A stretch of 64,000 nucleotides of DNA from Vanilla planifolia (GCA_023846275.1 JAIUJO010000295.1:124001-188000); one strand, 5' to 3'. Positions 45,501-58,153 are shown, counted from the first letter of the stretch. Notes: generated from the sequence alone by a model not told the origin. Made by a program: numbers and translations.

Positions 45501-48500
45501 TAAGCAAGGATAGGCTAGTTCGAGCTAGGCTAGGGTATGCTAGAGTGGAATAGGGTAGAGTATATTAGAGTAGTGTGGCATAAGGAATGGTAGGGTAGTG
45601 TGTGGTAGATAGAGTATGGTAGAATAAAATAGAGTTGAGTTAGGTTAGGCTGGGCTAGCTAGAGTAGAGTAGAGTAGAATAAAGTAGAGTGGAGCTAGGT
45701 TAGGCTAGGCTAGGATATGTTAAGCAAGGCTAGGTTAGGTTAGACTAGGCTAGGGTAGGCTAAGGTAAGCTAGAGTGGAGTAGAGTAGAGTATAATATTG
45801 TTAAGTATAATATGATACAATAGAGTAAAGTAGAGTAGTGTAGAGTAGGGTAGGGTAGGGTAGGATAGGATAAGGTATGGTAGGGTATGATAGGTTAGTG
45901 TAGTGTAGGATAGAGTAGGGTAGGATAGAGGTGAGTAGAGTAGAGTAGAGTAAAGTAGAGTCATGTAGAATAGAGTAGAGTAAATAAAAGTAGAGTAGGA
46001 TAGAGTGGAGTAGAGTAGAGTAAAATAGAGTAGGGTAGACTAAAGTAGAGTAGAGCAGAGTAGAGTAAAACAGAGTAGAATAAAGTAGAGTAGAGTAGAT
46101 TAGAGTAGAGTAAGGTAGAGTAGAGTAGAGTAGAGTTAGGCTCGATTAGGAAAGGCTAGGCTTGACTAGGATAAGCTAGAGTAGAGTAGAGTAGAGAATA
46201 GTAGAATAGATTAGAGTAGGATATGGCTAGGTTTGGTTGGTTAGGTTCGGCTTGGTTAGGCTAGGCTAGGTTAAGCTAAGCTAGAGCACAGCAAAAATGA
46301 AAAGTGCATAGTAGAGTAGAGCATAGCAGAGTAGAGCAAAGCAGAGTAAGACAAAGTAGAATATAGATGAGTAAAGTAGAGTAGAGTAGAGTGGTGTTAT
46401 GCTAGACTTGTTTATAGTATATTAGTGTGAAGTATAATACAGTAGAGTAGCATAGAGTTAGCTAAGCTACACTATGTTAGGCAAAGCTAGGCTACATTAG
46501 AGTAGAGTAAAGTAAGGCCAGGTTAGGTTAGATTAGGCAAGGCTAAGCTAAGTTAGAGTAGAGTTAAAGTAGATTAGATTAGACTAGAGAAGAGTAGAAT
46601 ATAGTAAAGTAGTGTGGAGTGAAATAAAGTAGAGTTCAATTGAGTAGAGTAGAGTAGAATAGCATAGCATGTGATTGGGTGGGGTTTGATAGGATAGAGT
46701 AGGGAGGGTACGATTGAGTAGGGTAAGATGGGATAGGGTTGGATAGTGTAGGGTAAGATAGAGTAAAGTATAGTGATTTGAGTAGAGTAGAGTAAAGAAG
46801 AGTGGAGCAAGGGTAGGCTAGGCTAGGTTAGGGTAAACTAGAGTAGAGTAGAGTAAAGTAGGATGGAGTAAAGTAGAGTAGAATAGAGTGTAGTAGAGCT
46901 AGGTTAGGCTAGGCTAGGCTAGAGCTGAGTAGAGTTGTGTAGAGTAGAGTAGTGTAGAGTAAAGTAGAGTAGAGCTAGGTTTGGTAAGGCTAGGCTTGTT
47001 TATGTTAGAGTAGAGTAAAGTAGAGTAGAGTAGAGTAGAATAGAGTAGAGTAGAGTAGAGTAGAGTAGGATAAGTTAGAGTAGAGGAAAGTGGAGTAGAG
47101 TAGAGCTAAGTTATGTTAGGCTAGGCTAAGGTAAGTAAGGCTAGGAAAGGCTAGGCTTTGCTAGGCTAGGGTATGCTATAGTAGATTAGAGTAGAGCAGA
47201 ATAGTGTAGAGTAGAGTAGTATAAAAATGGTTAGGGTAGGGTAGGTAAGGTAGAGTAGAGTAGATTAGAGCAGTGCAAAATAGAGTGGAATAAAGCAAAG
47301 ATGTGTAGCGAAGTACTTAGTAGAGATGAGCAAAGCAGAGAAGAGTAGAGCAAAGTAGAGCAGAGTAGAATAGAGTGGAGTAGAGTAGGGTAGAGTAGAG
47401 TAGAGTAGAGTAGAGCTAAGTTAGTCTAGCCTAGGCTAGAGTAGAGTAGACTAGAGTATAGTAGAGTAGAGTAGAGAAGAGCAAGATTAGGCTTGGCTAG
47501 GTTATGTTATGCAAGGAAATGCTAAGTTAGGTTAGGCTAGGGTAAGCTGGAGTAAAGTAAAGTAGAGCAAGTTTTGGCAAAGTTAGGCTAACCTAAGCAA
47601 GCTAGGCTAGGCTAGAGTAGGGTAGAGTAGAGTATAGTAGACTAGAGTAGAGTAGAATAAGGTTGGGTAGGGGAGGTTAGGGTAGGGTAGGGTAGGATAA
47701 GGTAAGTATGGTAGGGTAGGTAACAGTAAGGTGGGATAAGGTAAGGTAGGGTAGGGTTGGTAGAGTAGAGTAGAATAGAGTAGTGTTTAGTAGAGTAGAA
47801 ATATGTTAGGCTAAGCTAGGCTAGGTGATGTAATGCTAGGCTAGGGTATCTTTAAGTAGAACAAACTAGAGTAGACTAGAGTAAGGTAAAGTAGATTAGA
47901 AGGAAGTAGATTAGAATAGAGTAGACTAGCAAATGATAGGGTAGGGTAGGGTAAAATAGAGTAGAGTAGAGTGGAGAAGAATAGAGCATAGGAGTTTAGA
48001 GCAAAGTAGAGTAGAGTAGAGCAAAGTGGAGCATAAGAGATATGAGTAGAGTAGAGTAGTGCTAGGTTAGGCTAGAGTATGATAGAGTGAAGTAAAGTGG
48101 AGCAGAAAAGCATAAAGCTACGGTTTGCTAGGCTACGCTATGTTAGGCTAGGCTAGGTTTGAATAGAGTAGAGTAGAGTTGAGTAGAGTTGAGTAGAGCA
48201 AAGCTAGGTTAGACTAGCATAGGTTAAAGTAGAGTAGAGTTGTGTAGAGTAGCGTATAGTAGATTAGCATAGGGTAGGGTAGGACAAGGTATGGAAGGGT
48301 AGGATAGGGCAGGGTTGGGTAAGGTTGGATATGGTAGGGTAGGGTAGAGTAGAGTAATGTAGAGCTAGATTAGGCTAGGCTAAGCAAGGCTAAACTAGGT
48401 TAGGCTAGGCTAGGGTAGCTAGAGTAGAGCCAAACAGAGTAGAGTAGCATTAAGTAGGGTAGGATAGTGTAGGGTATGGTAGAGTAGAGTAGAGTAGAGT

Positions 48501-48943
48501 AGAGTAAAGCTAAGTTAGGCTAGGCTAGGCCAAAGTATAGTATCATAGATTAGAGTAGAGAAGAGCAAGGTTAGGCTAGGGTAAACAAGGCTAGGCTAAG
48601 TTTGGCTAGGCTAGGGTAGGCTAGAGTAGAGTAGAGTAAATTACAGTAGGGTATAATAGATTAGAGTATAGTAGCATAGGGTAGGGTCCAATAGGGTAAG
48701 CTAGGGTAGGGTAGTGTAGTGTAGGGGAGGGTAAGGTAGGATTTGATAAGGTAAGATAGGGTAGGACAGGGATGGGTAAAGTAGAGTAAAGTAGAGTATA
48801 GTAGAGTAAAGATAGGTTAGGCAAGGCTAGGCTTGGCTAAGCAAGGCTAGGCAAGCATAGGCTCGCCTAGGCTAGGCTAAGGTAGGCTAGATAACAGTAG
48901 ATTAGAGTAGTAGCATAGGGTAGGGTAGGATACGGTAGGGTAG
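42501..48943 (+). repeat. Mixed pentamer array between AT2 flank and GGTTY array C1
   Basis: AGAGT, AGGCT and AGGGT blocks as elsewhere. The module near 43,930-44,040 (AGCACAGGATTTGCTAGG, then CTATGTAAGCCTAGGC) has its counterpart at 54,412-54,515, and an irregular AGGGT block at 44,205-44,300 has one at 54,745-54,845. The correspondence with the AT3 unit therefore persists for at least 3.5 kb beyond AT2. AGGGT blocks with few errors lie at 45,300-45,450, 45,845-45,930, 47,660-47,760 and 48,690-48,780. No gene seen. Confidence 0.88.
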
Positions 48944-49072
48944 GGTTCATTTCTTTTTGATTCGATTTAGTTTGGTTAGATTCGAATTGGTTCAGTTCAA
49001 TTTGGTTCTGTTCGATTCAGTTTGGTTCGATTCATTTTTGTTTGCATTGGTTCGGTTCGGTTCGGTTTGATT
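48944..49072 (+). repeat. GGTTY pentamer array C1
   Basis: First GGTTY array of the AT3 unit, entered directly from an AGGGT block. Its end is degenerate (GGTTTGATTAAATAGAGTAG) compared with the GGTTCGA exit of B1 and D2. Confidence 0.9.
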
Positions 49073-49137
49073 AAATAGAGTAGAGTACTGTAGCGGTTGG
49101 TAGGGTAAGGTAGTGTACTGGAGGATATGGTAGGGTT

Positions 49138-49160
49138 GGGTAGGGTAGGGTAGGGTAGGG
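49138..49160 (+). other. G-quadruplex motif between C1 and C2
   Basis: Five consecutive GGG runs with TA loops, in the AGGGT block after array C1, the same relative position as the motif after B1. Confidence 0.75.
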
Positions 49161-49305
49161 CAGAGTAGAGTGGAGTAAAATAGAGTGGAGGAGAGCTAAG
49201 TTAGGCTAGGCTAGGCTAAGCTAAGGAAGGCTAGGCTAGGCTAGGGTAGGCAAGAGTAGAGGAGAGTAGCATAGCTTAGGGTAGGGTGGGGTAGGGTAGG
49301 GTAGT

Positions 49306-49501
49306 GTTATATTCGGTTTAGTTCAATTCGGTTCGGTTCTGATCAGTTCGATTCTGATCTCTTCAGTTTGGTTCGACTCGATTTAGTTCTGTTTGATTCG
49401 GTTCGGTTCGATTTGATTTTCTTTGGTTTGGTCCATTTCGACATGGTTCGGTTCGGTTTGGTCCGATTTTGTTTTGTTGTGTTTGGTTTGGTTTGTTCGA
49501 T
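49306..49501 (+). repeat. GGTTY pentamer array C2
   Basis: Second array of the AT3 unit, entered through GTAGTGTTATATTCGG. It leaves through GTTCGATGGAGTAGGGTAC, followed by the recurring ACGTAGGG and AATGGAGGG words. Confidence 0.9.
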
Positions 49502-49604
49502 GGAGTAGGGTACATAACGTAGGGTCGGATAGGGTATGGTAGCTTAATGGAGGGTAGGGTTGGGTATGGTAGGGTTTGGTAGGATAGAGTCGAGTAGAGG
49601 AGAG

Positions 49605-49761
49605 TGTTTGAATCGGTTTTGTTCGGTATGGTTCAGTTCGGTTTGTTTCAGTTCAATTCGTTTTGGTTTGATTTGGTTAGGTTCGCTTCGGTTTGATTTG
49701 CTTCAGTTCAGTTCAGTTTGGTTTGGTTCGGTTTTGTTTGGTTTGTTTGTTTTGGTTTGTT
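49605..49761 (+). repeat. GGTTY pentamer array C3, abutting AT3
   Basis: Third array. It meets AT3 at TTTGTTTCTAAAAAATAA without an intervening AGAGT block. The plus-strand frame through it is repeat translation. Confidence 0.9.
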
Positions 49762-51391
49762 TCTAAAAAATAAAAAATATACTTATAATATATAATTTTA
49801 AAGATTATAATTTTATAATGTTAATTTTTATGTTTAACATCACGATACATTGATTTTATATATATATATGTATGTATATATATATATATATGTATATACA
49901 TATATATATAGATATATATACATATGCATATATATAGATATATATATATATATATATACATATATTTACATATATATGTATATATATATATATATGTATA
50001 TATTTATATATACATATCTATGTATATATATATATATGTACATATATATGTATATATATATATATATGTACATATATATGTATACATAGATATGTATATA
50101 TATATATATATATGTATATATTTATATATACATATGTATATATATATATATAGACACTTTAAATTGCAAACTAATTATACCATGAATAACACTCTTGTCG
50201 AAAAAAATTAATTTAAATTTTTTAGCATAAGGAGTAATCAAATATATTATGTTATTGATATACAAAATAATATTTTATTTTATTTATTTTTTATATAAAT
50301 TAATGTTTTGTTTTTTATTTTATAATTAAAATAAAACTAAGAAAGATCAAGAAAAGTTTTTTGAAAATAAAAAATTACAAAAATTTAATATAAAATATTA
50401 TTTATTAAAAGAAATATAATACGTCTTAGTTTTATATAATTATTTATTAAGCCACACTTCGATTCTATATTTTTTCCAACCATTGGATTCTTTTATTATG
50501 TAACAAGTAAATTAATCTTTATATTTTAAAATAAAAATAATGTTAATAAATATAATTTAACTAACAGTAATGATATATCTTTTAGAAAAATTAAATATTT
50601 CAATGATTGATTTTATTTTTTTATTATAGTGCATTGGTAAACAAATTAATATACCATATTTCTCTTTATATTAAGTATATTTATATTAAAAGAAAAGAGG
50701 AAATAAATTAAAAAAGAAAATTCAATTATTTATTTTTTAGTTTAAAAATACTTTGATTTATTAAAATATTTCATTTGTTTAATCATAATTTAAGATAATA
50801 TTTATCACATTAAAACATAATTTAAAAATGTAATTATACACTTTTATAAGCACATTATTAAGTTTTTTCTAATTAAAAAAAAACATAGTTTGAGCAAAAT
50901 AAATAATATTTTTATAATTAAAAAATGATGAAAGAAAAAAAAAATTTTATAAAAAGAAAATATTAATTTATTCATTTTAAAATATAACTATTTTTTGAAG
51001 TCACTATACATAATAAATATATTAAATATATAAACTTTTTATAGAAATTTAATAAATACATTTTAAAAGTATTATTTATTAATAAATTTTTCATTCAGAA
51101 TTATCTTTTAAAAAAATTTAAATGATAACATCTACATCACACAATAATAGATTTTAAAATAATTAAAAAATATTCACAAAATATTTTTGATGTTTTCTAT
51201 AGATTAAATAATTTTTTAGATTTTTTTGGAACATTTTCTCTCAGTAATATACAATATAATAAAATTATTAAAAAAAAATTATCTTTAAAAGGTATTATTT
51301 TTTTAAATTAAATCCTTTTCTAATGAAAATTCCATTTTGTGATACAAATTATGGTTGTAAGAGATGCATAAAGATTAAGAAACATAACAAT
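49762..51391 (+). repeat. AT-rich block AT3, internally deleted, about 1.6 kb
   Basis: Both ends match the other copies (ATAATTTTAAAGATTATA at the start; AAGATTAAGAAACATAACAA at the end), but two internal stretches are missing. At about 50,640-50,650 the sequence jumps from GTGCATTGGTAAAC to ATACCATATTTC, removing about 1.44 kb relative to AT2 (38,147-39,589). At about 51,262-51,282 it removes about 640 bp relative to AT2 (40,205-40,850). It keeps the 72-bp stretch that AT1 and AT4 lack (about 51,020-51,090), placing it with AT2. The 5' microsatellite is greatly expanded. Confidence 0.85.
49855..50152. repeat. Expanded TA/TG/TAC microsatellite within AT3
   Basis: About 300 bp of TATATA with interspersed TATG, TACA and TAGA units. 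The same position holds only about 20-40 bp of TA repeat in AT1 (22,906-22,930), AT2 (37,638-37,662) and AT4 (59,266-59,300). A substructure recurs about 118 bp apart: ATGTATATATTTATATATAC near 49,993 and near 50,111. Two overlapping plus-strand frames (Tyr/Ile/Met peptide) are microsatellite translation. Such a tract can extrude cruciforms and is prone to length error. Confidence 0.88.
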
Positions 51392-53070
51392 AAAGTAGAG
51401 TAGAATAGAGTAGAGTAAAATAGAGCATAACAGAGTAGAGCAAAGCAACATAGAGTAGAGTAAAAGAAAATAAAGTATAGTAGAGTAGAGCAGAGTAGAG
51501 TACAGTAGTGTTGAGCAAAGTATAGCAGTGTAGAGTAGAGCAGAGCAATGCAAAACTAAGTGGAGCAGAGTAAAGTACAGTAGTGTTAGGCTAGGCAAGA
51601 TTATAACAAAGTAGAGTACCATGGGGCTAAGCATAGCTAGTCTATCCTATATTCGAGTAAGCTAGGCTAAAGTAAAGTAGAGTTGAGTTGAGTAGAGTAA
51701 GGCTAGGTTAGGTTAGGCTAGGTTAGGTTAGGCTAGGTTAGGCAAAGCTAGGCTAGCATAGGGGAGAGTAGAGTAGAGTTGATTAGAATATAGTAGAGTA
51801 AAGAGGAGTAGAATAGAATATAGTAGAGTAGAATAAGGCTAGGCTAAGTTAGGTGAGGTTAGGTAAGGTTAAGCTAGGCTAAGCTTGGTTTGGTAGGCTA
51901 GAGTAGAGTAGAGTAGAGTAGAGTATAACAAAGTAGGATAGAGTAAAGTAGAAAAAATAATGCAAAGCTAGGTTAAGCTAGCCTAAGCTAAAAAAGAGAG
52001 GGGTAGAGTAGAGTACCCTAAGGCTACATTATGCTAAGCTAGTCTAGATTAGAATAAAGTAGAGTAGAGTAGTGTAGAGTAGAGTATAGCAGAGTAGAGT
52101 AAAGAACAGAAGAGTATGGCTAGGTTAGGTTAGGCTAGGTTAAGTATGCTAGGCTAGGCTAGGTTAGAGTAGAATAAAGTAGAGTAGAGCAGAGCAAAAT
52201 AGATTAGAGCAGAATAGAGAAGAAAAGAATGGAGTAGAGTATAGTAGAGAAGAGCATAGTAGAGAAGAAAAAAGTAGAGTATAGCATTATAGAGTAGAGT
52301 AGAGCAAAGTAGAGTAGAGTAGATAAATATAGAGAAAAGAAGAGCATAAAAGAATAGAGTAGTCCTAGGTTAGGCTAGGCTAGCTAGAGTATAATAAAGT
52401 AAAGTTGTGTAGAATACATTAAACCTAAGCTTCGCTAGGCTTAGCTATGTTATGTTCAGCTAGGTTAGAGTAAAGTAGAGCATAGTAGAGTATAGTAGGG
52501 TTGAGTAGAGTAAGGCAATGCTAGGTTAGGATTTGCTAGGCTAGGCTAATTTAAGTTAAGGTAGGATAGGGTAGAGAAGAATAGAGTAAATTAGATTAGA
52601 ATAGAGTAGAGAATAATAGAGTAGAGTAGAATAGTGCTAAGGTAGGCTAAGCTAAGCAATAGTATAATAGAGAAAAGTAGAGTAGAGTAGTGTAAGGTTA
52701 GGCTTAGCTAGGTTATCTTAGGCTAGGTTTGGCTAGAGTAGTGTAGAGTAGAGTTGAGTAGAGTAAGGTTAAGCTAGGTTAGGCTAGGTTAAGATATGTT
52801 AGGCTAGGCTAGGTAAGGCTAGGCTAAAGTAGGCTAACATAGAGTAGAGTAGAGTAGAGTAGTGTAGAGTAGAGTAGCATAGGGTAAGGTAAAGTAAGAT
52901 AGGATAGGGTAAAGTAGGGTACAGTAGAGGAGAGTAGAGTAATATAGAGCAGAGTAGTACAAAGCAATCCAAAGCAGAGCAAAGAAGTGTAAAACATAAC
53001 AGAGCAGAGAAGATGAGAGGAGAGGAGAGGAGAGTAGAGTAGAGTAGAATATAATAAAGTGGCCTAGCAT
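51392..53070 (+). repeat. Pentamer flank downstream of AT3, paralogous to the AT2 flank
   Basis: It follows 40,982-42,500 with the landmarks given there. It contains GTACCATGGGGCTAAGC (51,616), matching the GTAGCATGGGGC motif after AT1 and AT4, so all four full units restart with the same words after the AT-rich block. AGGGT runs reappear only from about 52,870. Confidence 0.8.
53015..53034 (+). repeat. Pure purine tract of GGAGA units
   Basis: Twenty consecutive purines, followed by three AGAGT units, an AGCAT unit and an AGGGT block, the same order as at 42,415. Confidence 0.7.
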
Positions 53071-56000
53071 ATGGTAAGATAGGGTAGGGCAGGGTAGGGT
53101 TGAGTTGAGTGGTGTAGAGTAGAGTAGAGCAGAGTAGAGTAGAGTAGAGCAAGGTTAGGCTTGGATAAGCTAGAGTAGAGTAGGGAAGATTATAATAGAA
53201 TAAAGTAGAGTATATTTGAGTATAGTTGAGTAAAATTGAGTAGAATAGAGTAGAATAGAGTAAAGTAGAGTTGATTAAAATATAGTAAAGTAGCATAGTA
53301 TAGTTTAAAGTAGGAAAAGACAAGGTAGGGTAGTGTAGGCTAGAGTAATGTAGAGCTTAGTAGAGTATAAGAGAGTAGAGTAGAGAAGAGCATGATAGTA
53401 TATAGTAAAGCAGAGTAAAGCAGAGGAGAGTAGAGGAGAACAGAGACAGCAGAGCAGAGGAAAGGAGAAAATAGAAGTGTAGAGGAGAAGAAAAGAGAGT
53501 AGAGTAGAATAAAGTAGAGTAGGATAGGATATGGTAGGTTTTAGTAATAGGGTAGAATAGAGTATAGTGGAGTAGATTAGAGCTTGGTTAAGTTAGGCTT
53601 GGCTGGGCTATGATAAAGTATATTATAATAGAGTAGAGTAGAGTAGTGCAGAGTAGAGTGAAGAAAAGTAGAGTTTAGTAGGGTAGAGTTAATATGGTTA
53701 GAGTAGTGTAAAGCAGAGTAGAGTAGATTAGAGTATAGTAGAGTAAAATAGAGTAGAGTAGAGTCAAGTACAATAAAGTAGATTAAATTAAAGTAGAATA
53801 AGATAGAGTGGAGTAGAGTAGAGTAGGGTATAATAGTGTAAAGTAGAATAGAGTAGAGTACCATAGAATAGAGCAGAGTAAAGTAGAGTAGATTTAGGGC
53901 AAGGCTAGGCTAATTAAGGCTAGAAAATGTTAGGTTAAGCTAGGCTAGGATAGAGTAGAGTGGTATAGAATAGAGTATAGTAGAGTAGAGTAGAGTAGAA
54001 CTACATTAGGCTAAGCTAGGCTAGTCTATGGTAAGATTGGTTGGAGTAGACTAGAATAGAGAAGACTAGAATAGAGCAGATTAGAGTGGGTAAGGTATGG
54101 TAGTGTAGGGCAGGGTATAGTAGGGAAGTTTAGGATAGGGTATAGTTGGGCATAGTCGAGTTGGGTAGAGTAGAGTAGAGTTAGGATTAGTAAGGTTAGG
54201 CTAAACTATGAGATTCTTGACTAAAGTGGGGTAGAGTAGAGTTGAGTAGAGTAGAGTGGGTCTAGTCTAGGTTAGGTTATGCTAGGAAAAGCTAAGCTAG
54301 GTAGGGCTAAGGTAAGCTAGAGTGGAGGAGAGAGGATCATAGTAGAGTAGAGCACAAAAGAGTAGAGTAGAACAGAGTAGAGAAGAGTATAGTAGAGTGG
54401 AGTAGAGTTGTACTAAGCTAGGTTAGGATATGACATAGTAGAGTGAAGTAGAGTTAAGCAAAGTAGCATAGGATTTTCTAGACGAAACTATGTAAGCCTA
54501 AGCTAGAGAAGAGTATAGTAGAGTAGAGTAAGACTAAGCTAGGCTATAATAGGCTAGAGTAGAGTGGGGTAGATTAGAGTAAAGTAGATAAGATTAGAGT
54601 AGATAAGATTAGAGTAGAGTAGAGTAGAGTATAGTAAGGTAGAGTAGACTAAACTAGAGTAAAGTAGAGAAGAGAAGAGTAAAGCAAAGTAGAGTAGCAT
54701 AGAGTAGAGTAGGGTAGAGTAGAGTTGAGTAGAGTAGTGTAGAGTAATATATCGTAGCATAATGTAGGGTAGGGTAAGGTATAAAGTATTGTAGGATTGG
54801 GAAGAGTAGGTTAAGGTAGGGTAGGATATTGTAGGGTAGGACAGGGTAGAGGAGAGTAGCGTACAAAAGAGTAGATCAAAAAAGAGCTATGCTCAGCTTG
54901 GCTAAGTAAAGTAGAGTAGAGTAGAGTAGAGTAGTATGGAGTAGAGATTTGAAGAGTATAGTAGAGTAGAGTAGAGTAAGCAAGAGTAGTGTAGAGTAGA
55001 GTTATGCTAGACTAGGCTAGAGTATAATAGAGTGAAGTTGAGTTGACTAGAATAGCATAAAGCGAAGCTTGGCTAGGCTTGGTAGAGTAGAATAGAGTAG
55101 AGTTGAGCAGAGCTTGGCTAAGTTAGGCTAGGGTAGGCTAAAGTAGAGTAGAGTAGAATAGAGTAGAGTATAGTAGCATTTAGTAAGGTATGGTTTGGCA
55201 AGGTGGGGTAGGGTAGGGTAGTGTGGGATATGAAAGTATAGGATAGGGAAGGGTAGGGTAAGCTGGAGTAGAGTAAAGTAGAGTTAAGTAGAGCTTGATT
55301 GGTCTAGGCTAGACTAAGAAAGGCTAGGCTAGGTTAGGCCAGATTAGGTAAGGCTAAGGTAGGCTAGAGTAGAGTCGAGTGGAGTAGGGTATGGTAGATT
55401 AGGATAGGGTAGGGTAGAGTAGCGTAAGATAGGGTAGGGTAGGGTAGGGTAGAGTAGAATAGAGTATAGTTGAGCTAGGTTATGCTAGGTTAGGCTAGGC
55501 TAGGCTAGAGTAAGGTAGAGTAGAGTCGAGAAGAGAAGAATAGGGTAGAATAGAGTTGAGTAGAGTAGCGTAGAGTAGAGAAGAGAAGAACATGATAGAT
55601 TAGAGTTGAGTAGAGTAGAGTAGAATAGAGTAGAAGTAGGTTAGCCTAGGCTAGGATAAGTAAGGCTATGCTAGGTTAGGTTAGGCTAGGGTAGGCTAGA
55701 GTATAGTAGGGTAAAGTAGAGTATAATAATGTAGAGTAGAGTAGAGTATTGCAGAGTAGAGTAGACTTGAGTAGAGTAGGGTAGGGTTAGGAAGGGTAGG
55801 GTAAGACTGGGTAGGGTAAGGCCTAGTAAGGTAGGGTACGGTAAGGTAAAGTAGGGTAGGGTAGGATAGAGTATAGTAGAGTAGAGTTAGGTTAGGTTAG
55901 GTTAGGCAAGGCTAGGCTAGGCTAAGTGAAGGTAGAGTAGACTAGAGTCGGGTAAGTATAGGATAGGATAGGTTGGAATAGGCTAGGCTAAGCTAAGCGA

Positions 56001-58153
56001 GAGCAGAGTAGAGGAGAGTAGAGTAAAGAAGAGTAGAGATGAGCAAAGTAAGGCAAAGTAGAGCAAAGCATTATAAAGCAGAGTAGAATAGAGTAGAGTA
56101 GTGTTAGGCTAGGCTAAGTACGAGTAAAATACAGTGTAGTAAAGTAGAGTAGCATATGGTTAACTATGTTACACTATGATAAGTAAGGCTCAGCTACAGT
56201 ATTGTAGAGTATGGTAAACTGGAGTAGAGTAGAGTAAAATTAGGCTAAGTTAGGCTAAGCTAGCATAGAGTAGAGTAGAGTAACATAGCATAGGGTAGGG
56301 TAAGGTAGGGTAGGGTAGGGCAGGATAAGGTAGGGTAGGGAAGAATAGAGGAGAGGAGAATAGAGTAGAGTTGAGTTGAGTTTGTTTGAGTTGAGTTTAG
56401 TTGAGTAGTGTTGCATAGCGTAGGGCGGGGAAGGGTAGGGTAGGGTAGGATGTGGTAAAGCAGAGTAGAGCAGAGTAAGGAAGTGTAGAGTAGAATAGAG
56501 TAGAGCTAAGTTAGGCTAGCTAAGTTAGGCTAAGCAATGTTAGGCAAGGCAAGGATAGGCTAGACTAGGATAGTAGAGTAGAGTAGAGTTGAGTTGGGTA
56601 GAGTAAGGTATAATAGAGTAGAGCAGAGTAGAGTGGAGTGGAGTAAAGTAGAGAATGGTTAGGTTAGAGGCTAGGCTAGGCTATGGATAGCTAGGTTAGG
56701 CTTGGCTAGGGTAAGCTAGATTAGGATAGTAGAGTAGAGTTGAGTAGAGTTGGATAAGATAGGGTAGGGTAGGGTAGGGTATGGTAAGGTAGGGTAAGGG
56801 ATAGGATAAGGTATGATTGGGTAGGGTAAATTAGGGTAGGATATGGTAGAGTAGAGTAGAATAGAGTAGAGAAGAGCTAAGTAATGTTAGGCTAAGCAAG
56901 CTTAGGCTAGGCTATGTTAGGCTTCAGTAGAATAAAATAGAGTTGAGTAGTATAAGGTAAGGTTGGGTAGGGTAGCATAGGGTAAAGTAGATTAGAGTAG
57001 AGTAGAGCAGAGTACAGTAGAGCAAATCAAAGAAGAGAAGAGCAAAGCAGAGTGGAGCAGAGCAGAGTAGAGAAGAGTAAAGTAGAGTGGAGTGGAGTAG
57101 AGTAGAGCAGAGCATAGAAGTATAGAGCAAAGTGGTAGGTATGTTATAGGCTAGACAAGTTCAGAGTAGAGTAGAGTAGAGTAGAGCACAGTAGAGTAGA
57201 GTTGAGTAGAGTATGGCTAAGCTAGGCTAGGGTAGGCTTGAGTAGAGTAGAGTAGAGTAGAGTAAAGTAGAGTAGAGTAGAGCAGAGTAAATTAGCATAG
57301 GGTAGGGTCGGTTAGGGTGAGAAAGGGTAAGGTAGAGTAGGGTATGGTAAGGTAGGATAGGGTAGGGTAGGGTAAAATAGAGTAGAGTAGAGTAGAGCTA
57401 GATTAGGCTAGTCTAAGCAAGGCTAGGCTAGCTTAGGCTAGGTTAGGCTAGGGTAGGGAAGGGTATGGTAAGGTAGGATAGGATAGAGAAGAGTAGAGTA
57501 GAGTAGAGATGGGTTAGGCTAGACTAGGCTAAGTTAAAGTAGAGTACATTGGAGAAAGGTTAGGTTAGGCTAGGCTAAGCAAGACTTTGCTAGGTGAGGG
57601 TAAGCTAGGGTAGCCTAGAGTGGGCTAGAGTAGAGTAGAGTATAGTAGGGTAGAGTAGATTAAAGAATAGTAGAGTATAGTAGATTATAGTGTAGTAAAG
57701 TGCTATATAATAGTTTAGGATAGGGTAGGGTAGGCTTTGGTAAGGCAGTGTAGGGTATGGTAGGTAGGGTAGGGTAAAGTAGAGTAGAGTAAAGTAGAGT
57801 AGAATAAAATAGAGTTGAGTAGATTAGAGTATAGTACAGTAGTGTAGAGTATTAGAGTGTCCTATAGGTTAGGATAAGGTAAGCTAGGATAGGGTAGTGT
57901 AATGTAGGTGAGGGTGGAGTAAGATAGGGCTGGGTAGGGTAAGGTAGGGTAGGATAGAGTATAGTATAGTGGGATAGATTATAGTACAGTAGAATAAAGT
58001 AGAGTAGAGTAGAGCTATGTTAGGCTCACCTAAGCTAGGCTAAACATTACGAGGCTAGGCTAGGGTAGACTAGAGTAGAGTAGAGAAGAGTAGTATAGGG
58101 TCAGGTAGGGTAGGATAGGGTAGGATAAGGTAGGGTAAGGTAAGGTATGGTAA
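53071..58153 (+). repeat. Mixed pentamer array between AT3 flank and GGTTY array D1
   Basis: AGAGT, AGGCT and AGGGT blocks; this is the shortest inter-AT array (the AT3-to-AT4 interval is about 9.4 kb from start to start). Modules with the TATAATAGAGTGAAG order lie near 54,412, 55,008 and 56,100. A G-quadruplex motif is at 55,432-55,449. Nothing gene-like was seen. Confidence 0.88.
55432..55449 (+). other. G-quadruplex motif in an AGGGT block
   Basis: Four GGG runs with TA loops. Confidence 0.75.

Noticed and set aside
49850..50211. Two overlapping Tyr/Ile/Met-rich frames
   Set aside because: Translation of a TA microsatellite.
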